Below, in pieces: positions 50,344 through 59,132 of a stretch of 64,000 nucleotides of DNA. Origin of the DNA: UBA6197 sp047638075 (lineage in GTDB: Bacteria; Pseudomonadota; Alphaproteobacteria; Rhodobacterales; Rhodobacteraceae); contig NZ_JBLJBV010000042.1 in NCBI RefSeq assembly GCF_047638075.1, positions 1 to 64,000 of the forward strand, read 5' to 3'. Each line of letters opens with the position of its first letter. Position 1 is the first letter of the stretch. Made by a program: the position numbers and the translations under genes. The notes beneath the pieces are model-generated. The model searched no databases, had not been told where the DNA came from, and saw only the letters and a program-made list of their open reading frames with translations.

Positions 50344-51293
50344 CCGAGGCGCGTTTCAGGGTCATTTCCGCCGGGCCGCATGTGTCGGTGCAGGATGCGG
50401 GCCGGTTCGGGCATATGCGGTTCGGGGTGCCCGCCTCTGGGCCGATGGACCGCACCGCCCACGCGATTGCCAACACCGCGCTGGCCTGCCCGCCCGAGGC
50501 AGCGGCGATCGAAATTTCTTTGGGCGGCTTGGTGCTTGAATGCCTTTCAGGCGCGCTTAGCGTAGCGGTTGCCGGGGGTGGTTTCATCGTTGACGTGGGC
50601 GAAACCCGATCCGGGGCGTGGACAGTCCATACGGTCCGTGCGGGGCAACGGCTGGCGGTTCGGCGCGGACCGTGGGGCAGTTGGGCCTACCTTGCCTTTG
50701 CGGGGGTGCTGGTTGCGCACAACTGGTTGGGCCACGCCGCAACACACTCCATGTCGGGCCTGGGCGGGGGCAGGCTGTTGCCGGGTCAAGAGTTGGTCGT
50801 GACCAACACACGGGTCGTCACCCACGAGGCGGTCACTATACCCTGCCCCGTTTTTGCCCGCCCCCTGCACCGGATAAGGATCGTCATGGGGCCGCAAGAT
50901 CACTTCTTTGACGCAGCGGCGCAAACAAGCCTTCTTTATGAACCCTTCAGCATGACGCCCGCCTACGACCGTATGGGTGTGCGGCTGAGTGGCCCCCCCC
51001 TAAGCCCGGTTGGTGCCCTTTCAATCCCGTCCGAGCCGATTTTGCGGGGTTCGATCCAGGTTACCGGGGATGGTGTGGCAACAATTCTTCTGGCCGATCA
51101 TCAGACCACCGGCGGTTACCCGAAAATCGCTACCATCGTCTCTTCTGAACTGGACGGGTTGGTGCAACTGCGCGCACGCGATCAGTTGCGCTTCATTGCG
51201 ATCCCCCCCCCCGAGGCCGTGCATCGCGCCCGTCATCACGCCGCCAAGCTGCGCCAATACCTTGCCACGCTCGCAGCCGCACCGCTAGGCTGA
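50340..51293 (+). CDS. pxpC: 5-oxoprolinase subunit C
   Basis: A 317-residue KipA/PxpC protein, paired with PxpB in the cyclophilin-like half of the enzyme: VQDAGRFGHMRFGVPASGPM at the N-terminus, then ECLSGALSVAVAGGGF, YDRMGVRLSGPPLSPVGA, and GDGVATILLADHQTTGGYPK, a strong family block. The last 9 bp overlap the end of the convergent aroQ gene. Confidence 0.93.
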   Translation: MTEARFRVISAGPHVSVQDAGRFGHMRFGVPASGPMDRTAHAIANTALACPPEAAAIEISLGGLVLECLSGALSVAVAGGGFIVDVGETRSGAWTVHTVRAGQRLAVRRGPWGSWAYLAFAGVLVAHNWLGHAATHSMSGLGGGRLLPGQELVVTNTRVVTHEAVTIPCPVFARPLHRIRIVMGPQDHFFDAAAQTSLLYEPFSMTPAYDRMGVRLSGPPLSPVGALSIPSEPILRGSIQVTGDGVATILLADHQTTGGYPKIATIVSSELDGLVQLRARDQLRFIAIPPPEAVHRARHHAAKLRQYLATLAAAPLG

Positions 51294-51731
51294 CAAGATC
51301 GAACAGATCCGCCGGGTGGCAAGCGCGTATCCCTCGACCCCAAGACCGACCAAAACCCCGTCAGCACGCAGGCTGATGTAAGAGTGATGGCGAAATACCT
51401 CGCGTTTATGAACATTGGAAATGTGGCATTCCATCACCGGCCCCTCAAAGGTGTTCAGCGCATCCAGAATGGCTACCGACGTATGGGTGAACGCCCCGGC
51501 ATTGATGACGATGCCACAGGCTTTTTGGCGGGCCTCATGGATCGTGTCGATCAACACACCTTCGTGGTTGGATTGAAACAGCCGCACGTCAAAGCCCTTT
51601 TCGGTAGCCACGGCGGCGCAGTTGCGTTCAACGTCAGCCAGCGTGTTCGTGCCATAAATTTCGGGCTGGCGCTGACCCAGAAGGTTCAGGTTCGGGCCGT
51701 TGAGGATGTAGATCGTTTTGCTGGGCGTCAT
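51285..51731 (-). CDS. aroQ: Type II 3-dehydroquinate dehydratase
   Basis: A 148-residue dodecameric dehydroquinase of the shikimate pathway. Motifs are YILNGPNLNLLGQRQPEIYG (lid tyrosine near its end), QSNHEGVLIDTIHEA, INAGAFTHTSVAILDAL and ECHISNVHKREVFRHHSYIS with catalytic His and Arg. The start at ATG 51731 gives the standard N-terminus; an in-frame upstream ATG at 51773 is less likely. Confidence 0.94.
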   Translation of the reverse strand: MTPSKTIYILNGPNLNLLGQRQPEIYGTNTLADVERNCAAVATEKGFDVRLFQSNHEGVLIDTIHEARQKACGIVINAGAFTHTSVAILDALNTFEGPVMECHISNVHKREVFRHHSYISLRADGVLVGLGVEGYALATRRICSILSA

Positions 51732-51913
51732 GACTCTCTCCGTTTGGCACATCATCACGACAAAACCGGCCAAGGAAAGCAGAAATCCACATCAATCGGG
51801 CCCGTTGCCTTTCAGCTACGGGTAATTTTCCCCGTCATGGCCGCCGCATCACGTCCGGGCGCTTTGAAACAACCCGGACGCTGCCGTGACCGCCATGACA
51901 TGGCGCGGTGGTC

Positions 51914-52822
51914 TTACTCGTCCACGCGGTAGACCAGCACATCGCAGGCCGCATCGCGGATCAGTTTTCGGGTAACGCTGCCAATCAACGCGCGCCGAAT
52001 TATATTGGTGCGGCCGGGGCCCACGACCATCACATCGACCTTCGGGCTGCGCGTAGCGCGCACCAGGCAAAACGCCGGATCACCCGATAAAACCCGTGTC
52101 GTGACGGCCGGCTGCGCCCGGTCAAGGCCACGGGCAAGCCCGTGCAGATAATCGGCTGCCCTTTGCTCCATCGCCTCGCGATGGGCGGTTATGGCACCCT
52201 GACCTTCCCCTGCGCGCAACATCGCGCTTTTGAGCTGCTGCGGAATATGCACCGCCTGCACCAGATACAAAACCGCCTTGGGCAAGGCATTGGCCACAAA
52301 CGACATCGCCAGCGCCGCTTCATCAGTCCCGTCCGTTGCAACCAGCGCGCGCCGATAGGGCCGCTCAACCGGGCGCTTGATCACCAAAACCGGTGCGCGG
52401 GCCAGATGGATCACCCGGTCAGTCGTTGAGCCCAGAAGCTTTTCAACGATGCGGGGGTTTTCATGCGCGCGCATCACGATCAGGCCGGGGCGGCGTTCTT
52501 CGCACACCTCCAGCAGGCGCGCCGAGGGCGTGCCAACCTCGATCAGAACCGTGGCGCTTTCATCCGCGCCCAAACGGGCCAGCGCCGCCACAATATCATC
52601 ACGCACGGAAAGCTCGGCCTGATGGCGCAGCGTGGTGACATCGGGTGCCATCCAGTCTGTCATAGCCACGTCCAGCACATGCACTACAGTAAGCGAAACG
52701 CCACTGTCGGCGGCGACCTCGATCGCGCGGGCCAAAACCGCCTCATCTTGCGGAAGCTGACCAACGGCGGCAAGAACGCCACCTTTCAACGGCGTTGCTG
52801 CACTCATTTTTTCATCTTGCAT
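51914..52822 (-). CDS. Tandem universal stress protein
   Basis: A 302-residue protein with two UspA domains. Domain 1: GGVLAAVGQLPQDEAVLARA, LTVVHVLDVA and RPGLIVMRAHENPRIVEKLL. Domain 2: RRALVATDGTDEAALAMSFV, and VDVMVVGPGRTNIIRRALIG followed by SVTRKLIRDAACDVLVYR, with the G-x2-G-x(9)-S/T ATP-binding pattern. It lies 6 bp after a 99-residue protein gene in the same operon, probably induced by stress, low oxygen or energy limitation (general knowledge of the family). Confidence 0.88.
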   Translation of the reverse strand: MQDEKMSAATPLKGGVLAAVGQLPQDEAVLARAIEVAADSGVSLTVVHVLDVAMTDWMAPDVTTLRHQAELSVRDDIVAALARLGADESATVLIEVGTPSARLLEVCEERRPGLIVMRAHENPRIVEKLLGSTTDRVIHLARAPVLVIKRPVERPYRRALVATDGTDEAALAMSFVANALPKAVLYLVQAVHIPQQLKSAMLRAGEGQGAITAHREAMEQRAADYLHGLARGLDRAQPAVTTRVLSGDPAFCLVRATRSPKVDVMVVGPGRTNIIRRALIGSVTRKLIRDAACDVLVYRVDE

Positions 52823-52828
52823 TCGTTG

Positions 52829-53128
52829 CTATGCCTTTTCTTCAAGCTCGCTTTCCCCGACGTCGGGTGCTTTTGCCAATATGGCAGAAGTTTCCATCAT
52901 CGCCAATGCGGCATGGTAGGCAGCCACCGCCGGCATCATGGACATAGCAAGCCCCGAGGATAACATCCCCGTTTCCCATGCCCCCATCGGTGTCATTGTC
53001 GGGGCGCGCCGCGTGGCGCATGGCCGCGATAGTGTTTCCTCCAACCGCTTGGCTACATCGCCCTTGCGGGCGACCACTTTCCCCCGTGCGGGCAAGAGTT
53101 CAGCAAAATCTGCGGAACAAATCATCAT
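52829..53128 (-). CDS. Small hypothetical protein upstream of the Usp gene
   Basis: A 99-residue protein starting at ATG 53128 behind GAAGGAGC. MMICSADFAELLPARGKVVA and EETLSRPCATRRAPTMTPMG are followed by a Met/Ala-rich helix, LSSGLAMSMMPAVAAYHAAL, that could be amphipathic or membrane-associated, and an acidic end. No domain recognised. The 6-bp gap to usp implies joint expression. Confidence 0.55.
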   Translation of the reverse strand: MMICSADFAELLPARGKVVARKGDVAKRLEETLSRPCATRRAPTMTPMGAWETGMLSSGLAMSMMPAVAAYHAALAMMETSAILAKAPDVGESELEEKA

Positions 53129-54063
53129 GGATCCAGCTCCTTCAAACGCGGATTGGTGGGTTTCCCCCCACCGGGGCTGGCCCCCCCAGGGCCTAAGGCA
53201 ACACCCCCCGCCCACGATGTGGCCGGGCAGACGACTGTGGATCACGCCCACAAACACCAGGAAAAAGTTGCATTGAAAGACGCACGAAACGCCCCACCGC
53301 GCCCCTCTGCGCAGGTCTTGAAACCTGCATGGGCACTGTCTTGGTGCTTCAAAGAATATGGCATGTCATCCCCCAAGCATCAAAAGCCGACGTCACCGCG
53401 ATGGCACCCAACTTGTCTGGGGCCAGGATCGTCTACAAGGAAACGGGCAGCCTATTTGAAAGAGTTCAAGGCGCCCCCTCCGATCATTGACCGGAAAACA
53501 CTTGCTGCATACCCCCATTCCGTCAGTCGGGGCTAACGGCGGGCTATAGATCAGCCCGCATATGACAGACACTTTTCACAACTGCCAAACATCAACATGG
53601 CAGCATCATGGGGCAAACACCTTACAGTTGCAACTGTCATGCGTCAGGGCGCGGCCATTTGGCGCATAAGTGCCGAATGATGGGCCGTTGACGCCACAAC
53701 ACGCCCCCCATTGCGCCCAACATCACCGTCAGAGATTGACGAACGTCACAACCGCGCCTACCTCTTGTCATATGAAGGCGCATATGGATCATTTTCGTTT
53801 CCGATTGCTGACCCGCCCTGTTCCCCGGGCGGAATAGGCGCGTTCGCGCCTGCCAAACCCCCGGGGATCACTGACATTCCATAAAGCAGCGTTACTATTG
53901 CCCATGGGATGACACAGCCTGCACTGCCTTCCTTTGCCACCCTACGTCTTCTGCTTCAGGTTTCCACGACCCGCATTCTTACCTTATGTTTTCCAGGTAC
54001 CTGCCCCTTTTAGCCCTGGCTTATTCGCTGCCGCCCCTAACGAAAAACAAGATGGAGCCCGCC
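53129..54063. other. 935-bp region between the Usp operon and an Rnk-like gene
   Basis: No convincing gene: open frames at 53153-53536 (plus) and 53758-53940 (minus, GTG start) lack domains or good ribosome sites. Dyads seen are GCGGGCT-N7-AGCCCGC (53539-53559), CTGCC-N12-GGCAG (53582-53603), a perfect 14-base palindrome (53624-53637) and TGACGAACGTCA (53737-53748). The density suggests a multi-site promoter, probably for the stress operon to the left and the Rnk gene to the right, or an unannotated small RNA. Confidence 0.4.
53624..53637. promoter_or_regulatory. 14-base perfect palindrome, candidate operator
   Basis: ACAGTTGCAACTGT has no spacer and is the cleanest dyad in this 935-bp gap. 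It resembles a dimeric repressor site more than a terminator hairpin. No regulator is identifiable next to it. Confidence 0.4.
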
Positions 54064-54501
54064 ATGACCACCAAGACCAAACCCGCCAGCAAAACGTCGC
54101 GCCGCCCGAAGATCGTCTTGTGTCAGGACACGTTGGACCGGCTGGAATCGATGGCCGAAGGCGCGTTTCAGCGCAACCCTGCCATGGCTGATCGCCTGCT
54201 GGAAGAATTGGGCCGCGCCCAGATCGTTGCCCCCGGCAAGATGCCAGCCAATGTTGTGGCCATCGGCAATGATGTGACCTACCGCGACGAAGCCACCGGC
54301 ATTGAAAAGACCGTCCGGCTGGTTTTCCCCGAAGACGCCGATATCGCCGCGCAGCGCATTTCGGTGATGACGCCCATGGGTGTCGCGCTGCTGGGCCTTA
54401 CCGAAGGTGCGGCGTTCTACTGGGACACCCGCGATGACCAGCGCCGCACCCTGACCGTCATGCGCGTATCGCCAGCCCGCACTGATGGCGACGAAGGCTG
54501 A
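54064..54501 (+). CDS. rnk: Rnk/GreA-type regulator of nucleoside diphosphate kinase
   Basis: A 145-residue protein of the Rnk branch of GreA/GreB-like factors. A short N-terminal helical part (LCQDTLDRLESMAEGAFQRN) precedes a GreA C-terminal FKBP-like domain: NVVAIGNDVTYRDEATGIEK, RLVFPEDADIAAQRISVMTP and GVALLGLTEGAAFYW. It binds RNA polymerase near the secondary channel in characterised members. ATG 54064 follows GGAG. A longer in-frame start at 53986 would add a hydrophobic stretch absent from the family. Confidence 0.87.
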   Translation: MTTKTKPASKTSRRPKIVLCQDTLDRLESMAEGAFQRNPAMADRLLEELGRAQIVAPGKMPANVVAIGNDVTYRDEATGIEKTVRLVFPEDADIAAQRISVMTPMGVALLGLTEGAAFYWDTRDDQRRTLTVMRVSPARTDGDEG

Positions 54502-54642
54502 AAGGTGGTTACCTCAACTACGGCCCCTTGCGCCGCACATGCCCCGCCCGGGGATGAAAACCCCATGATCTGAACGAAATGGGGGCCGTCTCCGGGAAAC
54601 ACTCAGCTGTCGTTTCAAATGACCAATCCGGAGCCAGTTCCC

Positions 54643-54879
54643 ATGTCACGTCTACCCATGCGCGCGATCTGCCTCGGGTGCCACGCCCCCCTGCCCCGCG
54701 CCGCTGCAATCCGCTGTCCGCATTGCCACCACCCGATCAGGGCTGCGCACACCGTACCGGGGGCCTTTTGCCGCACCTGTTTTCGCCCGTTGCCACCCCA
54801 TCATAGCGGTCCCTGCCCCGACTGTTCGCGGCCCCGCCGGCGGCCGCCCTTGCCCGTAGGCGAAAGGCGGACGCTATGA
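54643..54879 (+). CDS. Small four-CxxC zinc-ribbon-like protein coupled to MscS
   Basis: A 78-residue protein starting at ATG 54643, with GGAG 8 bases upstream. It contains four CxxC knuckles: ICLGCHAPL, IRCPHCHHPI, AFCRTCFRPL and GPCPDCSRPR, enough for two zinc sites as tandem ribbons. There is no membrane helix; the ends are basic. Its stop overlaps the start of the MscS gene (ATGA at 54876), so the two are translationally coupled. I do not recognise a family beyond zinc ribbon. An upstream ATG at 54619 is possible. Confidence 0.6.
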   Translation: MSRLPMRAICLGCHAPLPRAAAIRCPHCHHPIRAAHTVPGAFCRTCFRPLPPHHSGPCPDCSRPRRRPPLPVGERRTL

Positions 54880-55826
54880 CAACCAGACAAAACGCACGGC
54901 GCCTTATCTGGCCGACCGCACTGATGATCCTCAGCCTTGGGTTGGTGTTGTTTCACAATGAGTTGGCCCAGTTGATGGGCAAACAGGACGACCTGTCGCC
55001 CATCGTCACCGCGCTGGCCTATTTTGCGGCCGCCTGGTTGGTCAGCCGAATTCTGGCCATGGTGTTGGATCAGGCGGCGGTGCGGCGGCGACCCTATCCG
55101 CGGCTGCTGAAGGACCTGATTTCAGCGGTGTTGTTTCTGACCGCGTTTGCGGCGTCGGTCGCGTTGTTCATGGGGCAAGGCGCGGTTGGGGCCTTGGCCG
55201 GTTCCGGCCTTATCCTGGCGATGCTGGGCTTTGCGATCCGCAACGTGGTGGCCGACACGCTTTCGGGTGTGGCGCTGGGGATCGAGGGGCCATTTCGCAT
55301 TGGCGACTGGATTGAAATTGACGGGATCGCGCGGGGCCGCGTGATTGAGATCGGTTGGCGCACCACCCGCGTACTGACGCGCGATGCGACCTATGCGATC
55401 TTGCCCAACAGCCAGATTGCGCGCCAGCGTATCACCAACTACTCCGCCCCCAAACCACAGTACCGGGCGCAAATCTCGATCACGCTGGACCACGCCATGC
55501 CGATCAGTGCCGCGCGCAAGGTGATGTTGACCGCCCTCCAAGAGGCCAAGCTGATCTTGCAGGACCCGGCCCCGGATGTCCGCGTTCTGGCCTATGAAGA
55601 GCAAGGGATCACCTATGCCGTGCGCTACTGGTTATCACGGTTTGAGAGGGACGCGGATTGCCGCGATGAGGTTTACAGCCTGATCGACGACGCCCTGCGC
55701 CGCGAAGGCATGATCGCGCCGCGCCGCCGGATAGAGCTGGTCGCCGCGGTCCCAACCGCCGATCATGGCCACACCGAAGACACGGCGGGCACAGACACCC
55801 GGCTGCACCCATTTCATCCCGATTGA
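54876..55826 (+). CDS. MscS-family mechanosensitive channel
   Basis: A 316-residue inner-membrane protein with about four hydrophobic helices. The pore helix and following beta domain are clear: GQGAVGALAGSGLILAMLGF and AIRNVVADTLSGVALGIEGP, then FRIGDWIEIDGIARGRVIEI and TRDATYAILPNSQIARQRIT. The C-terminal alpha/beta domain extends to about residue 290, with a polar tail. Characterised members relieve turgor on osmotic downshift. It is coupled to the zinc-ribbon gene upstream. Confidence 0.9.
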   Translation: MTTRQNARRLIWPTALMILSLGLVLFHNELAQLMGKQDDLSPIVTALAYFAAAWLVSRILAMVLDQAAVRRRPYPRLLKDLISAVLFLTAFAASVALFMGQGAVGALAGSGLILAMLGFAIRNVVADTLSGVALGIEGPFRIGDWIEIDGIARGRVIEIGWRTTRVLTRDATYAILPNSQIARQRITNYSAPKPQYRAQISITLDHAMPISAARKVMLTALQEAKLILQDPAPDVRVLAYEEQGITYAVRYWLSRFERDADCRDEVYSLIDDALRREGMIAPRRRIELVAAVPTADHGHTEDTAGTDTRLHPFHPD

Positions 55827-55839
55827 AAGGTTGCAGCCA

Positions 55840-56739
55840 TCACGCCGGCCGCCTTTCATCGAACGGCACCGCAAGGTCCAAAAAGCGTTTTTCAGCCAGC
55901 GACAGATGCCGCGCCTTATGGTGCAAAATCTGAAATGACCGGGGCGGCAGATCGTAGCTTATCTTGCGCAAACTTCCCGCATCAAGCGATGCTTGTACCA
56001 CCAGCGACGACAGAATGGTTGCCCCCGCACCCGCCTCGACAGCGGCGCGGACCGCCTCATTCGTGGGCAACTCCAGCGCGATTTCAACCGCATCAATGGT
56101 AATTCCCTGCTGTGCCAGCGCCTCCTCAAACACTGCGCGTGTTCCTGACCCCGGTTCGCGCGTCACCCAGACACTGCCGCCAAGCGCCGCTGCGCCGCGT
56201 GGCGGGTGCTGTTCCCAAGGATGCCCCGGCGCCACCACCAGAACCAGATCATCCCCCGGCAGCGCGCGCGTCCATAGCGTGGGATCCGTAATCTGCCCTT
56301 CGACAAAGCCCAGATCGACAGTGGCGGCATGCACCATCCGGGCCACCGCCTCGGTATTGGCAACATCAAGGCTCAGCGCAAAACCGGGGTATGAGGCACG
56401 AAACTGCTGCATCAGCGCCGGAAGCCAGTAATTGGCCACAGTCTGACTGGCCGCCAACCGCAATGAGCCACGCTTTAGCCCCGCCAGATCGCCCAACAGG
56501 CGTTCGGCCTGATCGGCACGCGCCAAAACCGCCCGCGCTTCATCCACAAACAGCCGCCCCGCCTCGGTTAAAACGATACGCCGCCCGACCCGGTCAAACA
56601 GGCGGACGGCGTGGCGATCTTCCAGCGCGGCAATCGCGGCGCTCGTGGCACTTTGCGTCAGATTAAGCACCGCCGCCGCCTGCGTGACATGTTCACGCTC
56701 AGCGACGGCGATAAAGATGCGAAGCTGTTCTAGCGTCAT
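55840..56739 (-). CDS. LysR-family regulator (YeiE/CbbR-like)
   Basis: A 299-residue LysR-type regulator. The N-terminal helix-turn-helix is LRIFIAVAEREHVTQAAAVL, then NLTQSATSAAIAALEDRHAV. The effector domain includes RLAASQTVANYWLPALMQQF and GDDLVLVVAPGHPWEQHP. ATG 56739 overlaps the yeiH stop by 4 bp, so it is co-transcribed behind the transporter rather than divergent from it. A longer in-frame start would run over yeiH and is rejected. The effector is unknown; sulfur compounds are a possibility given the partner. Confidence 0.88.
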   Translation of the reverse strand: MTLEQLRIFIAVAEREHVTQAAAVLNLTQSATSAAIAALEDRHAVRLFDRVGRRIVLTEAGRLFVDEARAVLARADQAERLLGDLAGLKRGSLRLAASQTVANYWLPALMQQFRASYPGFALSLDVANTEAVARMVHAATVDLGFVEGQITDPTLWTRALPGDDLVLVVAPGHPWEQHPPRGAAALGGSVWVTREPGSGTRAVFEEALAQQGITIDAVEIALELPTNEAVRAAVEAGAGATILSSLVVQASLDAGSLRKISYDLPPRSFQILHHKARHLSLAEKRFLDLAVPFDERRPA

Positions 56740-57788
56740 ACCAACAACAAAACCAGACCCAGGCTGAAAAGGGAAATGAAAACCCACGCACTGGCCCCCA
56801 AAAGCGCAGGACGAAGCCCCTTGGCCGCCAGTTTGCGGACGTCCGTTTCCAACCCCATCGCAGCCAGTGCGGTCGCCAACAGGAACTGGGTCAGCGCAGT
56901 TGTGGGGGCATGGGTTTCGAGTGGCATCCAACCGGTGCTGGCCAACCCGACCATAGCGACAAAGCCCAACACGAACCATGGCACCGGGGGGGCAGCATGT
57001 GCGGCCGCCGATCCCTCGCGGCGCAGTCGGCGTGCAGCCGTCCAACCCAGCATCAGCACCATCGGCGCCAGCATCATCACACGGGTCAGCTTGGCAATCG
57101 TGCCGAATTCGCCCGCTTCTTGCCCGCGCGCATAGGCTGCGGCCACAACTTGCGCCACCTCGTGGATCGAGGAACCGGTCCACAGGCCAAAGGCATGCGG
57201 CCCCATCGCCAGAAAGCCCCCGGCCAGCGGCATCAGCATCATGGAAAGCGACCCAAAGATCGTAACGCAAGCCACCGCGTAGGCCACATCCTCATCATGC
57301 GCACGGGTCACGGTGTTGGTTGCGATCACCGCAGAGGCACCACAGATCGAACTGCCCGCAGCGATCAGCTGGCTCAGCCCCGGATCAACCCGCAACAAAC
57401 GGCCCAACCAGGTGGTAAAGGTGAACGTGGCCAGTAGCGTGGCCACAATCAGCGCCACCCCGGTGCCACCAACCGCAACAACCTGCTGCACCGTCAACTG
57501 CAGCCCCAACAGCACGATCCCCGCCCGCAGCACACGCTTCAGGCTAAAGGAAACGCCCGCTTTGGCGCGTTTCGGCGTGCCGATAAGATTGTGAAACACC
57601 ATCCCCAGCAAAATCGCCAGGATCAGCGGGCTGATCGCACCAAGCCCCGGCACCAGCCGCAACCCAAACGCCGCCACGGCGATCAGCGCCGCAAGCGCAA
57701 GCCCAGGCAGAACCCCGCCAGCTCGCGTCCAGAAATGCACCCCTCTGCCACCGCTATCTACTGCCATATTGGTTTCAGCCAGTTCCAT
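56736..57788 (-). CDS. YeiH/UPF0324 family putative sulfate exporter
   Basis: A 350-residue membrane protein with about ten helices: ISPLILAILLGMVFHNLIGT, GIVLLGLQLTVQQVVAVGGT, SQLIAAGSSICGASAVIATN (family hallmark), and IHEVAQVVAAAYARGQEAGE. ATG 57788 follows GAAGGA. Annotated as a sulfate exporter by convention; transport has rarely been measured. It forms a two-gene operon with a LysR regulator, an arrangement common for this family. Confidence 0.88.
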   Translation of the reverse strand: MELAETNMAVDSGGRGVHFWTRAGGVLPGLALAALIAVAAFGLRLVPGLGAISPLILAILLGMVFHNLIGTPKRAKAGVSFSLKRVLRAGIVLLGLQLTVQQVVAVGGTGVALIVATLLATFTFTTWLGRLLRVDPGLSQLIAAGSSICGASAVIATNTVTRAHDEDVAYAVACVTIFGSLSMMLMPLAGGFLAMGPHAFGLWTGSSIHEVAQVVAAAYARGQEAGEFGTIAKLTRVMMLAPMVLMLGWTAARRLRREGSAAAHAAPPVPWFVLGFVAMVGLASTGWMPLETHAPTTALTQFLLATALAAMGLETDVRKLAAKGLRPALLGASAWVFISLFSLGLVLLLV

Positions 57789-58001
57789 CTGCGCGTTCCT
57801 TCGCTATCCGATAACAGGAAGATACGCGTCTGAAATACATCAATCCAACGAATAGTTTTAATCCAATCAATCGTAAATATCGAATGATCAGGCAACTGGC
57901 GCCCTATTCTCACCGCGTTGTGCCTGCGCAATGTGACAGGCAACGCAAGAGGGGCCCGGCTGCATCAGCGGGCCCCCTGCGGTCAGAATAAGATACCGTT
58001 T

Positions 58002-59105
58002 TCAGCCCTTTACCGGCACCATAATCACATCGCGCGGCAAATCTGACAGGACCTCTGCGCCCTCTGCGCGCATGATCACAATCTCTTCCAGCCGCAGACC
58101 AAACTCGCCTTCCAGATAGATCCCCGGCTCGATCGAAAAGACCATGCCTTCCTCAAGCACAGTATCGGCGGTGGCGGTGATATAGGGTTCTTCGTGGATG
58201 TCGATGCCCAGCCCGTGGCCAGTGCGGTGCAGGAAACGCGGGCCAAAGCCAGCCTCGGTGATGACCCCGCGCGCGGCCGCATCAATGGCGCTGGCCTTGA
58301 CGCCGGGCTTGGCGGCGGCAAGGGCCGCCTCGACGGCGCGGTTCACGATGGTGTGGATTTCAGCGTAGCGGGCGGGCGGCGTGCCAAAGGCACCAACGCG
58401 GGTCATGTCGCTCGGATAGCCATCCTTGCGCCCGCCAATATCAATCAACACGGCGCTATCACGCGTCAGCCGGGTCTGGCCGGTGTGGTGGTGCGGAAAC
58501 GCCCCGTTGGGGCCAAAACACACGCTTAAAAACTGGGTCTCGGCACCATTGTCGCGGTAGTGTTGCGCAACAACGGCGGCGACCTCGGCCTCGGTGATGC
58601 CTTCGCGCAGGGCGGCAAAGCCGGCCCTCATCGCGCCGTCATTGATAACCGCGTTTTCCTTGAGGATTTCATATTCCTCGGCGTCCTTGCGCGACCGCAG
58701 ATACCCCAGCGTGTCAGAAAGAAAGCTGCGGCGGGTGACGTTCAGATGATCCAGCAGCAGCAACGCAAAATCGGCGCGCATCGTTTCATCCAGGGCAACA
58801 GCGACCGCACCCCCGGCACCGGCCTCGGTCAAAAGACCTTTCAGCGCCGCCTTCGGACCCACATCATCCGCCCAGGTAACAAAGGGCAGATCGGTTTTGG
58901 GGCGCTGGCTGTCAGCGTTCAGCGCGGGCATCAAAAACCCCGCATAGGTCTGGGTCACGATCTGCATCACCGGGCGTTCATCACCATGCGGCGACAACCC
59001 CGAAGCCCAGGTCATGTTCGAGGTCGGGCCAAGCGCCACAAGGTCGGTGCCGGTCGTTTTCATCCGGGCGCGCAGGGCGGCCAGGCGGTGGGAATAGTCT
59101 GCCAT
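58002..59105 (-). CDS. M24 family aminopeptidase P / Xaa-Pro dipeptidase
   Basis: A 367-residue pita-bread-fold metallopeptidase cleaving next to proline. An N-terminal creatinase domain (ALRARMKTTGTDLVALGPTS) precedes the catalytic domain with the two-metal ligands: Asp in VLIDIGGRKDGYPSDMTRVG, His in HRTGHGLGIDIHEEPYI, Glu in MVFSIEPGIYLEGEFG and Glu in LRLEEIVIM. It begins 27 bp after the last peptide-transporter gene, so imported peptides are its likely substrates. Confidence 0.9.
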   Translation of the reverse strand: MADYSHRLAALRARMKTTGTDLVALGPTSNMTWASGLSPHGDERPVMQIVTQTYAGFLMPALNADSQRPKTDLPFVTWADDVGPKAALKGLLTEAGAGGAVAVALDETMRADFALLLLDHLNVTRRSFLSDTLGYLRSRKDAEEYEILKENAVINDGAMRAGFAALREGITEAEVAAVVAQHYRDNGAETQFLSVCFGPNGAFPHHHTGQTRLTRDSAVLIDIGGRKDGYPSDMTRVGAFGTPPARYAEIHTIVNRAVEAALAAAKPGVKASAIDAAARGVITEAGFGPRFLHRTGHGLGIDIHEEPYITATADTVLEEGMVFSIEPGIYLEGEFGLRLEEIVIMRAEGAEVLSDLPRDVIMVPVKG

Positions 59106-59132
59106 GTTATCACCAAATTTACCGCAAAGCGG

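Noticed and set aside
53582..53603. CTGCC-N12-GGCAG considered as a lux box
   Set aside because: Lux boxes have CT-N12-AG within about 16-20 bp; here CT and AG are 18 bases apart, and the site is far from the lux locus.
53758..53940. 60-codon minus-strand ORF with a hydrophobic stretch
   Set aside because: GTG start without a ribosome site and no conserved feature; left as part of the intergenic description.
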